This document shows, one piece after another, positions 42,702 through 52,200 of a DNA stretch of 64,000 nucleotides. The stretch covers positions 1-64,000 of the forward strand of contig NZ_BBYM01000032.1 in NCBI RefSeq assembly GCF_001570405.1, given 5' to 3'. Below the pieces are notes generated by a model that was not told where the DNA came from, searched no databases, and worked only from the letters and a program-made list of their open reading frames with translations. This DNA comes from Microtetraspora niveoalba (GTDB lineage Bacteria; Actinomycetota; Actinomycetes; Streptosporangiales; Streptosporangiaceae). Within the stretch, counting starts at the first letter, position 1, and each line of letters opens with the position of its first letter. The position numbers and the translations under genes are program-made.

Positions 42702-43390
42702 CCCGCACGACGATCACCCTGCTGATCGCGGACGATCACCCTCTCGCCAGGAGCGGGCTCGCGGCGATCCTCGCGGAGGAGCCGGACATCGAGATCGTCG
42801 GGCAGGCGTCCGACGGCGACGAGGCGGTACTCCTCGCCCAGCGGCTCCACCCGGACGTGGTCTTCATGGACGTGCGCATGCCCGGCGTCAACGGAGTCGA
42901 GGCGACCCGGCGCATTCTCGCGACGACCGAACACACCCGCGTGGTCATGCTGACCACCTTCGACCTCGACGAGCACGTCTACGACGCCCTGCGGGCCGGC
43001 TCCGCCGGGTTCCTGCTCAAGGACACCCCACCGGACCAACTATGCGACGCCGTACGGCGATGCGCGGCGGGCGAGACGATGCTCTCACCGCCGGTGCTCG
43101 CACGCATGGTCGACAAGCTCGTGGCCCTTCAACCGGCGCGACACAGACCCGACTCCCGCCTGGCCGACCTCACCGGAAGGGAGACCGAGGTGCTCACCCA
43201 CCTCGCCCGAGGCATGTCGAACGCCGAGATAGGGCAGGCGCTGTTCCTCAGCGAGGCCACGGTCAAGACCCATGTGGGACGGGTCCTGACCAAGCTGGGC
43301 CTGCGGGACCGTGTCCAGGCCGTGGTCTTCGCGTACGAATCCGGCCTGGCCACTCCCGGGTCGCGTCACTCCGACACCGATCTGGGATAG
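42698..43390 (+). CDS. Response regulator, NarL/LuxR type
   Basis: 230 residues, start overlapping the kinase gene (ATGA). The receiver domain has acidic ADD and the phosphorylated Asp58 in VVFMDVRMPG, with the conserved Lys in FLLKDTPP. The C-terminal LuxR helix-turn-helix is LTGRETEVLTHLARGMSNAEIGQALFLSEATVKTHVGRVLTKLG. Its targets are unknown; the adjacent divergent membrane protein gene is one candidate. Confidence 0.93.
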   Translation: MTRTTITLLIADDHPLARSGLAAILAEEPDIEIVGQASDGDEAVLLAQRLHPDVVFMDVRMPGVNGVEATRRILATTEHTRVVMLTTFDLDEHVYDALRAGSAGFLLKDTPPDQLCDAVRRCAAGETMLSPPVLARMVDKLVALQPARHRPDSRLADLTGRETEVLTHLARGMSNAEIGQALFLSEATVKTHVGRVLTKLGLRDRVQAVVFAYESGLATPGSRHSDTDLG

Positions 43391-43463
43391 CCCGTACCGG
43401 CGCCGGGACCGCCATGCGTCACCGGGCCAGGTCGCAGGCGTGCGGTCTCCGAGCCGTGCCGGT

Positions 43464-43485
43464 TTGACTTCGAGCGCACTCTAAG
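43464..43485. promoter_or_regulatory. Candidate MerR operator/promoter
   Basis: TTGACT (43464-43469) could be a -35 box. The overlapping inverted repeat CTTCGAG (43468-43474) and CTCTAAG (43479-43485) has one mismatch. It lies 15 bases before the MerR start codon and probably mediates autoregulation. Confidence 0.5.
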
Positions 43486-43500
43486 GGCGACCCTGGAGAC

Positions 43501-43851
43501 ATGACGATCCAGGAGGCCGCACGCAGGTCGGGGCTGAGCGCGCACACGCTGCGCTACTACGAGCGGATCGGGCTCATCCACACCGTCGGCAGGAACGGCA
43601 GCGGGCACCGCGACTACGACGAGCAGGACCTCGAGTGGCTCGCCTTCCTCACCAGGTTGCGCTCCACCGGCATGCCGATCGCCGACATGTGCCGCTATGC
43701 CCAGTTGCTCCGCGCGGGCGCGCACACCGCCGAGGAGCGCCGCCGCATGCTGGAACGGCACCGCGAGAAGGTCGCGGCCAGGATCGCCGAACTCACCCAG
43801 GACCTGTCGGCCCTGGACTACAAGATCACGATTTACCGGGAGACAGCATGA
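43501..43851 (+). CDS. MerR-family transcriptional regulator
   Basis: 116 residues. The N-terminal MerR helix-turn-helix is [25 protein letters not shown], followed by the wing and a C-terminal coiled coil ([37 protein letters not shown]). It has no metal-binding cysteines. It overlaps the aldo-keto reductase gene and probably controls both. Confidence 0.9.
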   Translation: MTIQEAARRSGLSAHTLRYYERIGLIHTVGRNGSGHRDYDEQDLEWLAFLTRLRSTGMPIADMCRYAQLLRAGAHTAEERRRMLERHREKVAARIAELTQDLSALDYKITIYRETA

Positions 43852-44822
43852 TCAAGCGGACCCTCGGAAAGGGCGGCCTGGAGGTCTCGGCACTTGGCCT
43901 CGGCTGCATGGGCATGTCGGAGTTCTACGGCCCGGCCGACGAGAAGGAGTCGATCGCCGTCATCCACCGGGCGCTCGACCTGGGCATGAACTTCCTGGAC
44001 ACAGCCGACATGTACGGCACCGGACACAACGAGGACCTCGTCGGCCGGGCGGTCGGGGACCGCAGGGACGAGGTCGTGCTGGCCACCAAGTTCGGCGTCA
44101 GGCGTGACGGAAACGTCCGCTCCATCGACAACACACCCGAGTACATCAGGGCCGCGTGCGACGCCTCCCTCCGGCGGCTCGGCGTCGACCACATCGACCT
44201 GTACTACATGCACCGCCGCAACCCCGACGTGCCCGTCGAGGAGTCCGTCGGCGCCATGTCCGAGCTCGTACGACAGGGCAAGGTCAGGCACCTCGGCCTG
44301 TCCGAGGTGAACGCGGAGACGCTGCGCAGGGCGAACGGCGTCCACCCGATCGCCGCCCTGCAGAGCGAGTACTCCCTGTTCACCCGGGGTTTGGAGGAGG
44401 AGATCCTGCCCACCGCGCGCGAGTTGGGCGTCGGGCTCGTGGCCTACTCCCCGATCAGCCGCGGCATCCTCACCGGCACCGTCCCTCCTGCCGATCAGCT
44501 TCCCGACGACGACTTCCGCAAGTGGGCACCGCGTAACCAGGGCGAGAACGCCGCGCACAACGCCGCCCTGGTCGCCGAGGTCCGGAAGATCGCCGAGGCG
44601 GCCGGGATCACCCCGGCGCAGTTGTCCCTGGCGTGGCTGCTCGCGCAGGGTGACGACATCGTGCCGATCCCGGGCACCAAGCGGCTCCGCTATCTGGAGG
44701 AGAACGCCGCGGCCGCCGGCATCACGCTGACGCCGGACCAGCTCGCCGCGCTGGAGTCGGCCGTACCCGCCGACGCGGTGCGCGGCGCGCGCTACGCGGA
44801 CATGAGCACCCTCGAGGCCTGA
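43848..44822 (+). CDS. Aldo-keto reductase
   Basis: 324 residues, start overlapping the MerR stop (ATGA). Catalytic residues are the Asp and Tyr in [15 protein letters not shown], the Lys in LATKFGV and the His in YYMHRRNPD. The C-terminus has the NADPH-binding [16 protein letters not shown]. It reduces aldehydes or ketones. The MerR-AKR gene pair is common in actinomycetes and usually responds to a reactive carbonyl or small aromatic inducer. Confidence 0.92.
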   Translation: MIKRTLGKGGLEVSALGLGCMGMSEFYGPADEKESIAVIHRALDLGMNFLDTADMYGTGHNEDLVGRAVGDRRDEVVLATKFGVRRDGNVRSIDNTPEYIRAACDASLRRLGVDHIDLYYMHRRNPDVPVEESVGAMSELVRQGKVRHLGLSEVNAETLRRANGVHPIAALQSEYSLFTRGLEEEILPTARELGVGLVAYSPISRGILTGTVPPADQLPDDDFRKWAPRNQGENAAHNAALVAEVRKIAEAAGITPAQLSLAWLLAQGDDIVPIPGTKRLRYLEENAAAAGITLTPDQLAALESAVPADAVRGARYADMSTLEA

Positions 44823-44829
44823 GCGCGCA

Positions 44830-44855
44830 CCGGTGCCCGGACAACCGGGCACCGG
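44830..44855. terminator. Terminator hairpin between convergent genes
   Basis: Perfect 11-base arms CCGGTGCCCGG (44830-44840) and CCGGGCACCGG (44845-44855) enclose the tetraloop ACAA. It begins 8 bases after the aldo-keto reductase stop codon. The rest of the gap to 45022 holds nothing recognised. Confidence 0.8.
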
Positions 44856-45022
44856 GGCCGATCCCCAGGCATCCTCGCTGATCGGCGCCTTCCCAGCACT
44901 GGCGCACGACACCGCACGCGGCGATTTCACGGCGGATGATCGAACCGGCCGCGGAAACCCCCTCGCCCCCGCGGACCTCTGACCGTCGCACCACATGATG
45001 CCCACGGCGCCGAGCAGGCCTG

Positions 45023-46501
45023 TCACCGCATGAGCGCGCCCGCCCACAGCGCCAAGGCGTCGGTGAGACCGGCGACGTCGGCGGAGGAACCGGCCCAGCC
45101 GACATAGCCGTCGGGCCGTACCAGCACCGCGTCCGCACCGAGCTCGCCCTTCACGTGCGCCCGGCCGATCCTGACCGACCACGGCTCGGCGGCCTCGGCG
45201 AACACCGCCTCGTCGGCCGTGGTCAGCAGCAGGCCGCGGCCGTCGCGCAGCAGCCGCGCCACACGGTCGGGCCCGTACGGCGTCACCAGGTCGAGGTCGG
45301 GGACGTGGCGCCCCAGCAGGGGATGGCAGCGGCCGGGCAGATCGTAGCGGATGTCCAGCCCCGAGATCATCCCGGCGACGATCCGGTTGGCCTCCGGGAC
45401 CCGCAGAAGCTCGTCGACGATGTCGCGCAGGGCGAGGTTCTCCTCGTCGTGGACGAGGAGGACGGCCTGGGCGCGGGTGTTGGCGAGGACACGCGCGGCG
45501 ACCGGGTGACGCTCGGCGTGGTAGGTGTCGAGCAGGCCCTCGTGCGCCCACCCACCGATCTCGGCCGCGAGTTTCCACCCCAGATTGAACGCGTCCTGCA
45601 GGCCGAGGTTGAGGCCCTGCCCGCCCATGGGCGAGTGGATGTGCGCGGCGTCTCCCGCGAGCAGGACCCGCCCGTGGCGGTACCGCTCGACCTGCCGCGA
45701 GGCGTCGGTGAACCGGGAGGCCCACCGGATGCCGGTGAGCCGTACCCCCGGACCGAACGTGTTGCGCAGGGCCCGGCCCACCTCCTCCTCGGTGATCGGG
45801 GTGTACCGGGAGAGGCCCTGCTGCTCCGGCCCGTAGAACAGGAACCGGTGGACACCGTCGCCGATGGGGGCGATGTAGCCCTTGCCGGCCCTGTCGGGTG
45901 TCATGACGGGCAGGTTCCAGGTCTCCGACACGGCCCCGTCCGGGTCGGAGATCGTGATGTCGCAGACCACTGAGGAGAGCTTCCCGTCCAGACCGGGAAA
46001 GCCGATGCCGAGCAGCTCGCGGACGGTGCTGCGCCCGCCGTCGCAGCCCACCAGGAACCGGGCCGAGAGCGGCGACTCGCCCCCGGGGCCGAGCAGGGTC
46101 GCCTCGACCCCGTCGGGATCCTGCGACAGTGCGGTCACCTCGTGCCCGCGCAGGACCTGGACGCCCAGCTCGCCGAGCCGTTCCTCGAGCAGCGCCTCGA
46201 CGCGCCCCTGGGGGATGCCGATCATGTACGGGTGCCGGGTGTCCCAGGCGGTGAAGTCCAGCCGCAACCCGGCGAAGTGCCCGCCGGGCACCCGCTGGAC
46301 GGCCCGGTCCATGAGCGGTTCCAGGAGGCCGCGCAGTTCGAGCGCCTCCGCGGAGCGGGGCTGGATGCCGAGCGCCTTGGACTGTCCGCTGCGCCGCGCC
46401 AGCCGTTCGACGACCACGGCGCGCACTCCGGCGAGGCCGAGCTCGGCGGCGAGCAGGAGCCCGGTCGGTCCGGCTCCGACAACGATCACATCGACGTTCA
46501 T
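45023..46501 (-). CDS. FAD-dependent aromatic-type monooxygenase
   Basis: 492 residues from ATG 46501. The FAD motif is VIVVGAGPTGLLLAAELG (GxGxxG at 9-14), the second FAD motif is VLLAGDAAHIHSPMGGQGLNLGLQDAFNLGWKL, and the C-terminal thioredoxin-like domain ends in LVRPDGYVGWAG. This is the PheA/TfdB/polyketide hydroxylase-type family. It should hydroxylate an aromatic or polyketide substrate with NAD(P)H and oxygen. It is divergent from an HxlR regulator that probably controls it. Confidence 0.88.
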   Translation of the reverse strand: MNVDVIVVGAGPTGLLLAAELGLAGVRAVVVERLARRSGQSKALGIQPRSAEALELRGLLEPLMDRAVQRVPGGHFAGLRLDFTAWDTRHPYMIGIPQGRVEALLEERLGELGVQVLRGHEVTALSQDPDGVEATLLGPGGESPLSARFLVGCDGGRSTVRELLGIGFPGLDGKLSSVVCDITISDPDGAVSETWNLPVMTPDRAGKGYIAPIGDGVHRFLFYGPEQQGLSRYTPITEEEVGRALRNTFGPGVRLTGIRWASRFTDASRQVERYRHGRVLLAGDAAHIHSPMGGQGLNLGLQDAFNLGWKLAAEIGGWAHEGLLDTYHAERHPVAARVLANTRAQAVLLVHDEENLALRDIVDELLRVPEANRIVAGMISGLDIRYDLPGRCHPLLGRHVPDLDLVTPYGPDRVARLLRDGRGLLLTTADEAVFAEAAEPWSVRIGRAHVKGELGADAVLVRPDGYVGWAGSSADVAGLTDALALWAGALMR

Positions 46502-46609
46502 CACGGATGCTCCGTTCGACAGGGGCGGGCGGTGAAGCCGCCGGCCGCTGCGCAGACGGTAGATCCGGGGGTGCCGGTTTCCGCAACGATACCCGCCTAC
46601 GATGGACCG

Positions 46610-46975
46610 GTGACCCGGCCGCTGGATCCCGACATGTTCGCGGGATGTGCCCCTGTCAGACCGCCGATCCAGATCGGCGGCAAGTGGACCGTGAAGATCA
46701 TCGCCTGTCTCGCCGGAGGCCCCCGGCGCTTCTCGGAGCTCCTGGTGCCGCTGCGGGACATCACGCCGAAGACGCTGACCGCGTCGCTGCGCTCGATGGA
46801 GCGCGACGGCCTGGTCTCCCGCACCGCCTACGCCGAGAACCCGCCTCGCGTGGAGTACGCGCTCACCTCCCTCGGCCGTACGCTGTTCGACCCCCTGGCC
46901 GCCGCCTGCGCCTGGACCAGCGCGCACCTGCCCGAGCTGCTCGCCGCGCGCGCGGCCCACGACGCCGGCCCATGA
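46610..46975 (+). CDS. HxlR-family transcriptional regulator
   Basis: 121 residues from a GTG; an ATG at 46634 is a possible alternative start. The HxlR winged helix is WTVKIIACLAGGPRRFSELLVPLRDITPKTLTASLRSMERDGLVSRTAY. HxlR proteins often control a divergent oxidoreductase gene; here that is the FAD monooxygenase, across 108 bases. Confidence 0.85.
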   Translation: MTRPLDPDMFAGCAPVRPPIQIGGKWTVKIIACLAGGPRRFSELLVPLRDITPKTLTASLRSMERDGLVSRTAYAENPPRVEYALTSLGRTLFDPLAAACAWTSAHLPELLAARAAHDAGP

Positions 46976-47055
46976 CGAGGATTCCGGTCCGCGACGCCGG
47001 GCGACGTGCGACGATGGGCTGAAGATCCGCACCATGCCGGGGAGGTTGACCACCT

Positions 47056-47535
47056 GTGGCGCGACCGCACACCTACGAGACGATCGTGACCTGGACCGGC
47101 GATCGCGGCACCGGCACCAGCGGCCCCCGCGACTACAGCCCCGACGTCGAGATCGCGGCCGACGGCCCGGGCGTCATCACGGGCAGCTCCGACCCCGTGT
47201 TCGGCGGCGACCCGGCCCGGTGGAACCCCGAACAGCTCCTCGTCGCGTCGTTGTCGCAGTGCCACATGCTGTGGTACCTGTCCCTGTGCGCCCGCGCGGG
47301 TGTCGTCGTCACCGCCTACCTCGATCGGGCGACCGGCAGCATGGCCACCCATGCCGACGGGGGACGCTTCATCGAGGTCGTGTTGCGCCCGCAGGTCACG
47401 GTGACCGATTCCGCGATGACCGACGAGGCCGTCCGGCTGCACGACGAAGCCCACCGAAACTGCTACATCGCCAAATCGGTCGCCTTTCCGGTCCGGTGCG
47501 AGCCGGTCGTCAGCGCCGCCGCGCTGATGATCTGA
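47056..47535 (+). CDS. OsmC-family protein
   Basis: 159 residues, GTG start. Two conserved cysteines are present: LSQCHMLWYLS and HRNCYIAKSV, with an Arg and a Glu in the usual OsmC positions. The family reduces organic hydroperoxides with thiols. The gene is single and its 3' end forms half of a shared inverted repeat with the convergent thioesterase gene. Confidence 0.85.
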   Translation: MARPHTYETIVTWTGDRGTGTSGPRDYSPDVEIAADGPGVITGSSDPVFGGDPARWNPEQLLVASLSQCHMLWYLSLCARAGVVVTAYLDRATGSMATHADGGRFIEVVLRPQVTVTDSAMTDEAVRLHDEAHRNCYIAKSVAFPVRCEPVVSAAALMI

Positions 47536-47563
47536 CCGGCGCGACACCCGTCAGATCATCAGC
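47523..47563. terminator. Inverted repeat that includes two stop codons
   Basis: Perfect 14-base arms GCTGATGATCTGAC (47523-47536) and GTCAGATCATCAGC (47550-47563) enclose 13 bases. Each arm encodes the Leu-Met-Ile-stop end of its own gene. It is probably a bidirectional terminator. Confidence 0.75.
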
Positions 47564-48348
47564 TCGGAGTGGCCGGGCGAGGCCGGCGCGGCGACCTCCC
47601 CGGCGACCAGCTCCCGCAGCACGTCGGTGACCGCCCGGGGGTGGTCCTCGAAGTAGAAGTGACCGCCCGGTGACCAGTGCCGACGCACCGGCTGTACGGT
47701 CTCCGCCTCCCACGGACCGAGACCGGCCGCCCCGATGTGCGGGTCGTCGAGCCCGTTGACCAGCGAGATGCCCACCGGCAGCGGGGCGGCGGGCCGGTAG
47801 CGGTACCGCGCCACCAACCGGAAGTCGGCCTGCACCACCGGCAGCAGCAGGTGGTGCAGCTCCTCGTTGGCCAGGATCTCCGGCGGGAGACCGCCGAAGA
47901 ATCCGACGGCCTCGGCGAACGCGCGCCCCTCCAGCGCGGCGGCCTCGACGACCCGGGCCGACGGCAGCAGGGACGGCGCCGACGCCCCGGACGCGACCAG
48001 ATGCCGCAGCTCGGCCGCCCCGGCCAGGCGCCGGGCCACCTCGAAGGCCACCAGCGCGCCCAGGCTGTGACCGAAGAGGACGAACGGCCGCCCCGCGCTC
48101 GCCTCGACGATCGCCGCCGCGGCGCCGTCGGCGTACTCGCCGATGCCGGCGGGCAGCGGCTCCTCGAACCGGTGCGCGCGGCCCGGCATGACCACGCCGG
48201 TGACCTGCGCCGTCCCGTCCAGCTCCGCCTGCCAGCGCAGGAACGTCCGGACGTTGCCGCCCGCGTGGGCGAAGCAGTAGACGCGGGGCAGGTCACCCGC
48301 ACCTTCGCGATCGGCGACGAACCAGCTTTCACGGTGACCGGCGAGCAC
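47551..48348 (-). CDS. Type II thioesterase
   Basis: 265 residues from GTG 48348, with GGAGG at 5 bases; it begins one base after the previous stop. The nucleophile Ser95 is in LFGHSLGALV and the His in WSPGGHFYF, with LVNGLDDPHI before it. The N-terminus VYCFAHAGGNVRTFLRW is typical of stand-alone NRPS/PKS editing thioesterases. It should clear wrongly loaded carrier domains. It is the last gene of the biosynthetic cluster. Confidence 0.88.
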   Translation of the reverse strand: MLAGHRESWFVADREGAGDLPRVYCFAHAGGNVRTFLRWQAELDGTAQVTGVVMPGRAHRFEEPLPAGIGEYADGAAAAIVEASAGRPFVLFGHSLGALVAFEVARRLAGAAELRHLVASGASAPSLLPSARVVEAAALEGRAFAEAVGFFGGLPPEILANEELHHLLLPVVQADFRLVARYRYRPAAPLPVGISLVNGLDDPHIGAAGLGPWEAETVQPVRRHWSPGGHFYFEDHPRAVTDVLRELVAGEVAAPASPGHSELMI

Positions 48349-48349
48349 T

Positions 48350-49255
48350 TCATCCTCCCAGGACGTCGACGGGGCGCCCCCACTCCGCCTCGGCGGCGCG
48401 GACGAGCCGGGCGATCTCGGTGACCGCCGGGGGGCGCAGGCAGGCGTGGTGCCCCGCCTCGGTGTACAGGGTGCGCACCCGGCCGCGGAACATCCCCGCC
48501 CATTCGGGCACCGAGTCGGGGGTGCCGGCCGCGCCGACCAGGACGGCGTCGGCGCCGACCGACGCGGCCGGCTGGTAGCCCGCGAGCGCGGAGATGTGCG
48601 CGACGAAGACGGCGTACCGGCGGTCGAGCTCCTCGCGCACCACGGCGCGGTCGTCGCCGTCCGCGGTGAGGGCGTCGGCGAGCCGGTCGAGCTGCACCTC
48701 GACCGGCTCGCCGGGGTCCGCGGCCGCCCCGCGGCCGGACGGCATGACCTCGGCGGCGAACAGCGCGGCGAGGCCCTCCTCGTGCTCGGCGTACGACGGG
48801 ACGGTGCGATAGGGGGCGTCGATGAGCACCACCAGCCCGACGTCCGCGCCGTCGTCTTCGAGCCTCCGGGCGGTCTCGAACGCCAGGACACCGCCCATCG
48901 ACCATCCGATGAGCCGGTACGGCCCGGCCGGCTGGGCCGCCCGTACGGCATCGGCGTACCGGCCCGCCATCTCGGCCAGCGACGTCCCGGGCCGGGTGCC
49001 CGGCCGCAGCCCGGCCGCCTCCAGACCGTAGAGGCGGAACGCGGTGGCGAGCTCGCGGGCGAGGGCGGCGTACTCGAACACCGACCCGCCGACGGCGTGC
49101 AGCAGGAACGCCGGCGTCGTCCCGCTCGTGGCGAGATCCACGACTGGGCCCGCGGCCGAGCCCACAGCCGGGCCCGCGGCCGGCGATGCGGGCCCGTTCC
49201 GGCGGCCCTGGCGCAGCCGGGCGGCCAGGGCGGCGCGTTGCGCGTCGGTCAACAT
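48350..49255 (-). CDS. Thioesterase with N-terminal docking-like peptide
   Basis: 301 residues. Residues 1-18 (MLTDAQRAALAARLRQGR) closely resemble the first 18 residues of the NRPS encoded next to it, followed by an Ala/Gly/Pro linker to about residue 40 and a thioesterase domain with Ser119 in IGWSMGGVLAF and the His in EAGHHACL. It may be the separate product-releasing thioesterase. A fused thioesterase is missing from the NRPS, which supports that role. Confidence 0.8.
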   Translation of the reverse strand: MLTDAQRAALAARLRQGRRNGPASPAAGPAVGSAAGPVVDLATSGTTPAFLLHAVGGSVFEYAALARELATAFRLYGLEAAGLRPGTRPGTSLAEMAGRYADAVRAAQPAGPYRLIGWSMGGVLAFETARRLEDDGADVGLVVLIDAPYRTVPSYAEHEEGLAALFAAEVMPSGRGAAADPGEPVEVQLDRLADALTADGDDRAVVREELDRRYAVFVAHISALAGYQPAASVGADAVLVGAAGTPDSVPEWAGMFRGRVRTLYTEAGHHACLRPPAVTEIARLVRAAEAEWGRPVDVLGG

Positions 49256-49285
49256 TCGGACTCCTCTCCCCCGCCCGCGTCCCGG

Positions 49286-52200
49286 CTACTCCAGCCCCTC
49301 CAGGCCGGCCAGCCCGTCCTCGCCCAGTTCGACGTCCTCGAGGCCGAACTTGTCCCGCAGCAGCACGGTCAGCTGGCCCGGGGTCGGGGCGAGGAAGATG
49401 GCGGTGACGTCGGCGTCCACCGCCAGCTCGGTGCGCAGTTTGGCGATCAGGCGCATCGCCTGCAGCGAGTTGCCGCCGAGGTCGAAGAAGCTGTCCTCGA
49501 CGCTGACCTGCTCGACCTTGAGCAGCGTGGCGTACATGTCGGCGACCACGGTCTCGATGAGCGTGCGCGGGGCGACGAAGGCGGCGGCCGTTCCGGCGGC
49601 GTCGGGCTCGGGCAGCGCGGCACGGTCGACCTTGCCGCTGGCGTTGAGCGGGAACTCCTCCAGCATCATGATGTGCGCCGGCACCATGTAGGCGGGCAGC
49701 CGCTGGGACAGGTGCTGGCGCAGGTCGGCCACGCTCACCCCGGCTCCGTCCGGCTCGAGCCGGGCATACCCGACGAGCTGCTTGTCACCGGCGGGGTCGT
49801 CGCGGACCACCACCACGGCCTGCGCCACCGCCTCGTGCGCCGCCATCGCCGTCTCGATCTCGCCGAGCTCGACCCGCAGGCCGCGGATCTTGACCTGCCC
49901 GTCGATGCGGCCCAGGAACACGATGTTGCCGTCGGGGCGCCGCCGTACCAGGTCGCCGGTCTTGTACATCCGGGCGCCGGGCGCTCCCGCGAACGGGTCC
50001 TCGACGAACTTCTCGGCGGTCAGCTCCGGACGGTTGAGGTAGCCGCGCGCCACCCCGGGGCCGCCGAGGTGCAGCTCCCCCGCGACGCCGACCGGCACCG
50101 GGTTCAGGTGCGCGTCGAGGACGTAGGCCAGGTAGTTCGGCTTGGGCATGCCGATCGGCGGCGGCGAGATGTCGTCCGGCCGCAGCTCCATCATGGTGGC
50201 GCCGATGGTGACCTCGGTCGGGCCGTACCCGTTGCACATGCGCAGTCCGGGCCGCAGCCACTTGCGTACGAGCTCGGAGGAGAGCTCCTCGCCCGCCGAG
50301 ATCAGCACCCGCTGGTCGGGGAACTCCTCGCCGGTCAGCAGGTTGAGCACCGCCGGCGGGAGACAGGCGAACGTCACCCGGTGCCGGCGCATCAGCTCGG
50401 CCAGCCGGGGCGGGGACAGCAGGGTCTGCCGGTCCCCGAACACGGCCGCACCGCCGGAGCAGACCGCGAGGAACATGTCCATCGCGGACACGTCGAAGTT
50501 GAGCGACGCGAACTGCAGGAACCGGTCGTGTTCGGTCAGCGGCCAGTGCACCACCATACCCTGCACGAAGTTGACCACGTTGCGGTGCTCGACGACGACC
50601 CCCTTCGGGCGGCCGGTGGAGCCCGACGTGTAGATCGCGTACGCCGCGTTGGACGGCTGGACGGGCACGCCGAGGCCGGCCGCGCCGTCCGCCGCACCGT
50701 CGTCGGTGTCGGCGTCGGCCGCGAGCGACCAGTCCCGCTCCGGCACGACGGCCGTGGCGCCCAGCGCGCGCATGGGCTCCTCACCGTCGGCGTCGGCGAG
50801 CACCACGGTGACCGCCGCGTCCTCGAGCATGAAGCGCAGCCGGTCCTGCGGATACTCGGGGTCGAGCGGAACGTAGGCGCCGCCTGACTTGAGGATGCCG
50901 AGAATGCCCACGAGCCGTTCCAGCGACGGCCGCATGTGCACACCGACCAGCGTCTCCGGCCCCACACCGAGCCCGCGCAGGTGCCGGGCGGCCCGGTTGG
51001 CGCGGGCGTTCAGCTCGGCGTAGCTCAGCACCTCGTCGCCCATGATGGCGGCCGGCGCGTCGGGCACCCGGGCGGCCTGCGCCTCGAACAGCTCGTGCAG
51101 GCACATCGTCGGGAACTCCATCGTGTTGGAGTTCCACTCGACCAGCTCGCGGTGCAGGTCCTCCTCGGTCATGACGGGGAGCTGCGACAGCCGCCGCGCC
51201 GGATCGGCGACCACGCCGGCCATCAGCACCCGGAGCGACTCCAGCAGGCGGTGCACGGTCGCCGCCTCGAACAGCGCGGTCGCGTACGCGATCTCCACGA
51301 CGAGGTCGTCGTGCGCCTGCATGAAGAAGTTGAGGTCGAACTTGGCCGTCGGTGCGTCGACCGCCTCCGGCCGCATCACGGCTCCGCCGGCCGTGATCGG
51401 CCCGTCGGGGTCCTCCCCGATGGTGAAGCCGATCTGGAACAGCGGCGCCCGGCTGGCGTCCCGCTCCACCTTGAGCGCCTCGACCAGTTTGGGGAACGGC
51501 AGGTCCTGGTGCGCGTACGCGGCGAGCGTCGTCTCCTTGACCCGGGCCAGCAGTTCGAGGAAGGTCGGGTCGCCGGACACGTCGGTGCGGATCGGCAGCG
51601 TGTTCACCAGGTAGCCGATCAGCGGCGCGAGCTCCGGCCGGCCCCGGTTGGCGCTCGCCGTACCGACGACGATGTCGTCCTGGCCGCTGTAGCGGTGCAG
51701 CAGCACCTGGAGCAGGGTCAGCAGCGTGACGAACATGGTCGTGCCCTCGCCGCGGGCCAGCGCGCGCAGCCCGTCCAGGACGTCGGCGCCCATCGGCAGC
51801 CGGGCCACGTCGCCGTCGAACGACTGGAGCACCGGCCGGGGCCGGTCGGTGGGCATCTGCACCGACCCGACGCCGCGCAGGTTCTCGCTCCAGTAGGAGA
51901 CCAGCTCGTCGATGCCGCCCTCCAGCCGGTCGCGCTCCCAGATCGCGTAGTCGGCGAACTGGATCGGCATCTCCGGCAGGTCGGCCGGCCGGCCGGCCAC
52001 CTCCGCGTCGTAGCACTCGGCGAGCTCACGGAAGAACACCGCGAACGACCAGCCGTCGAACACGCTGTGGTGGACATTGATCAGCAGGGCGTGCTCCCGC
52101 TCGTCCAGCCTGACCAGCCGGATCCGGAACAGCGGCCCCTTGGCCAGGTCGAACGGCAGCAGCCCGTAGGAGACCGCCTCCTTGGCGAAGCGCGCCTCGC

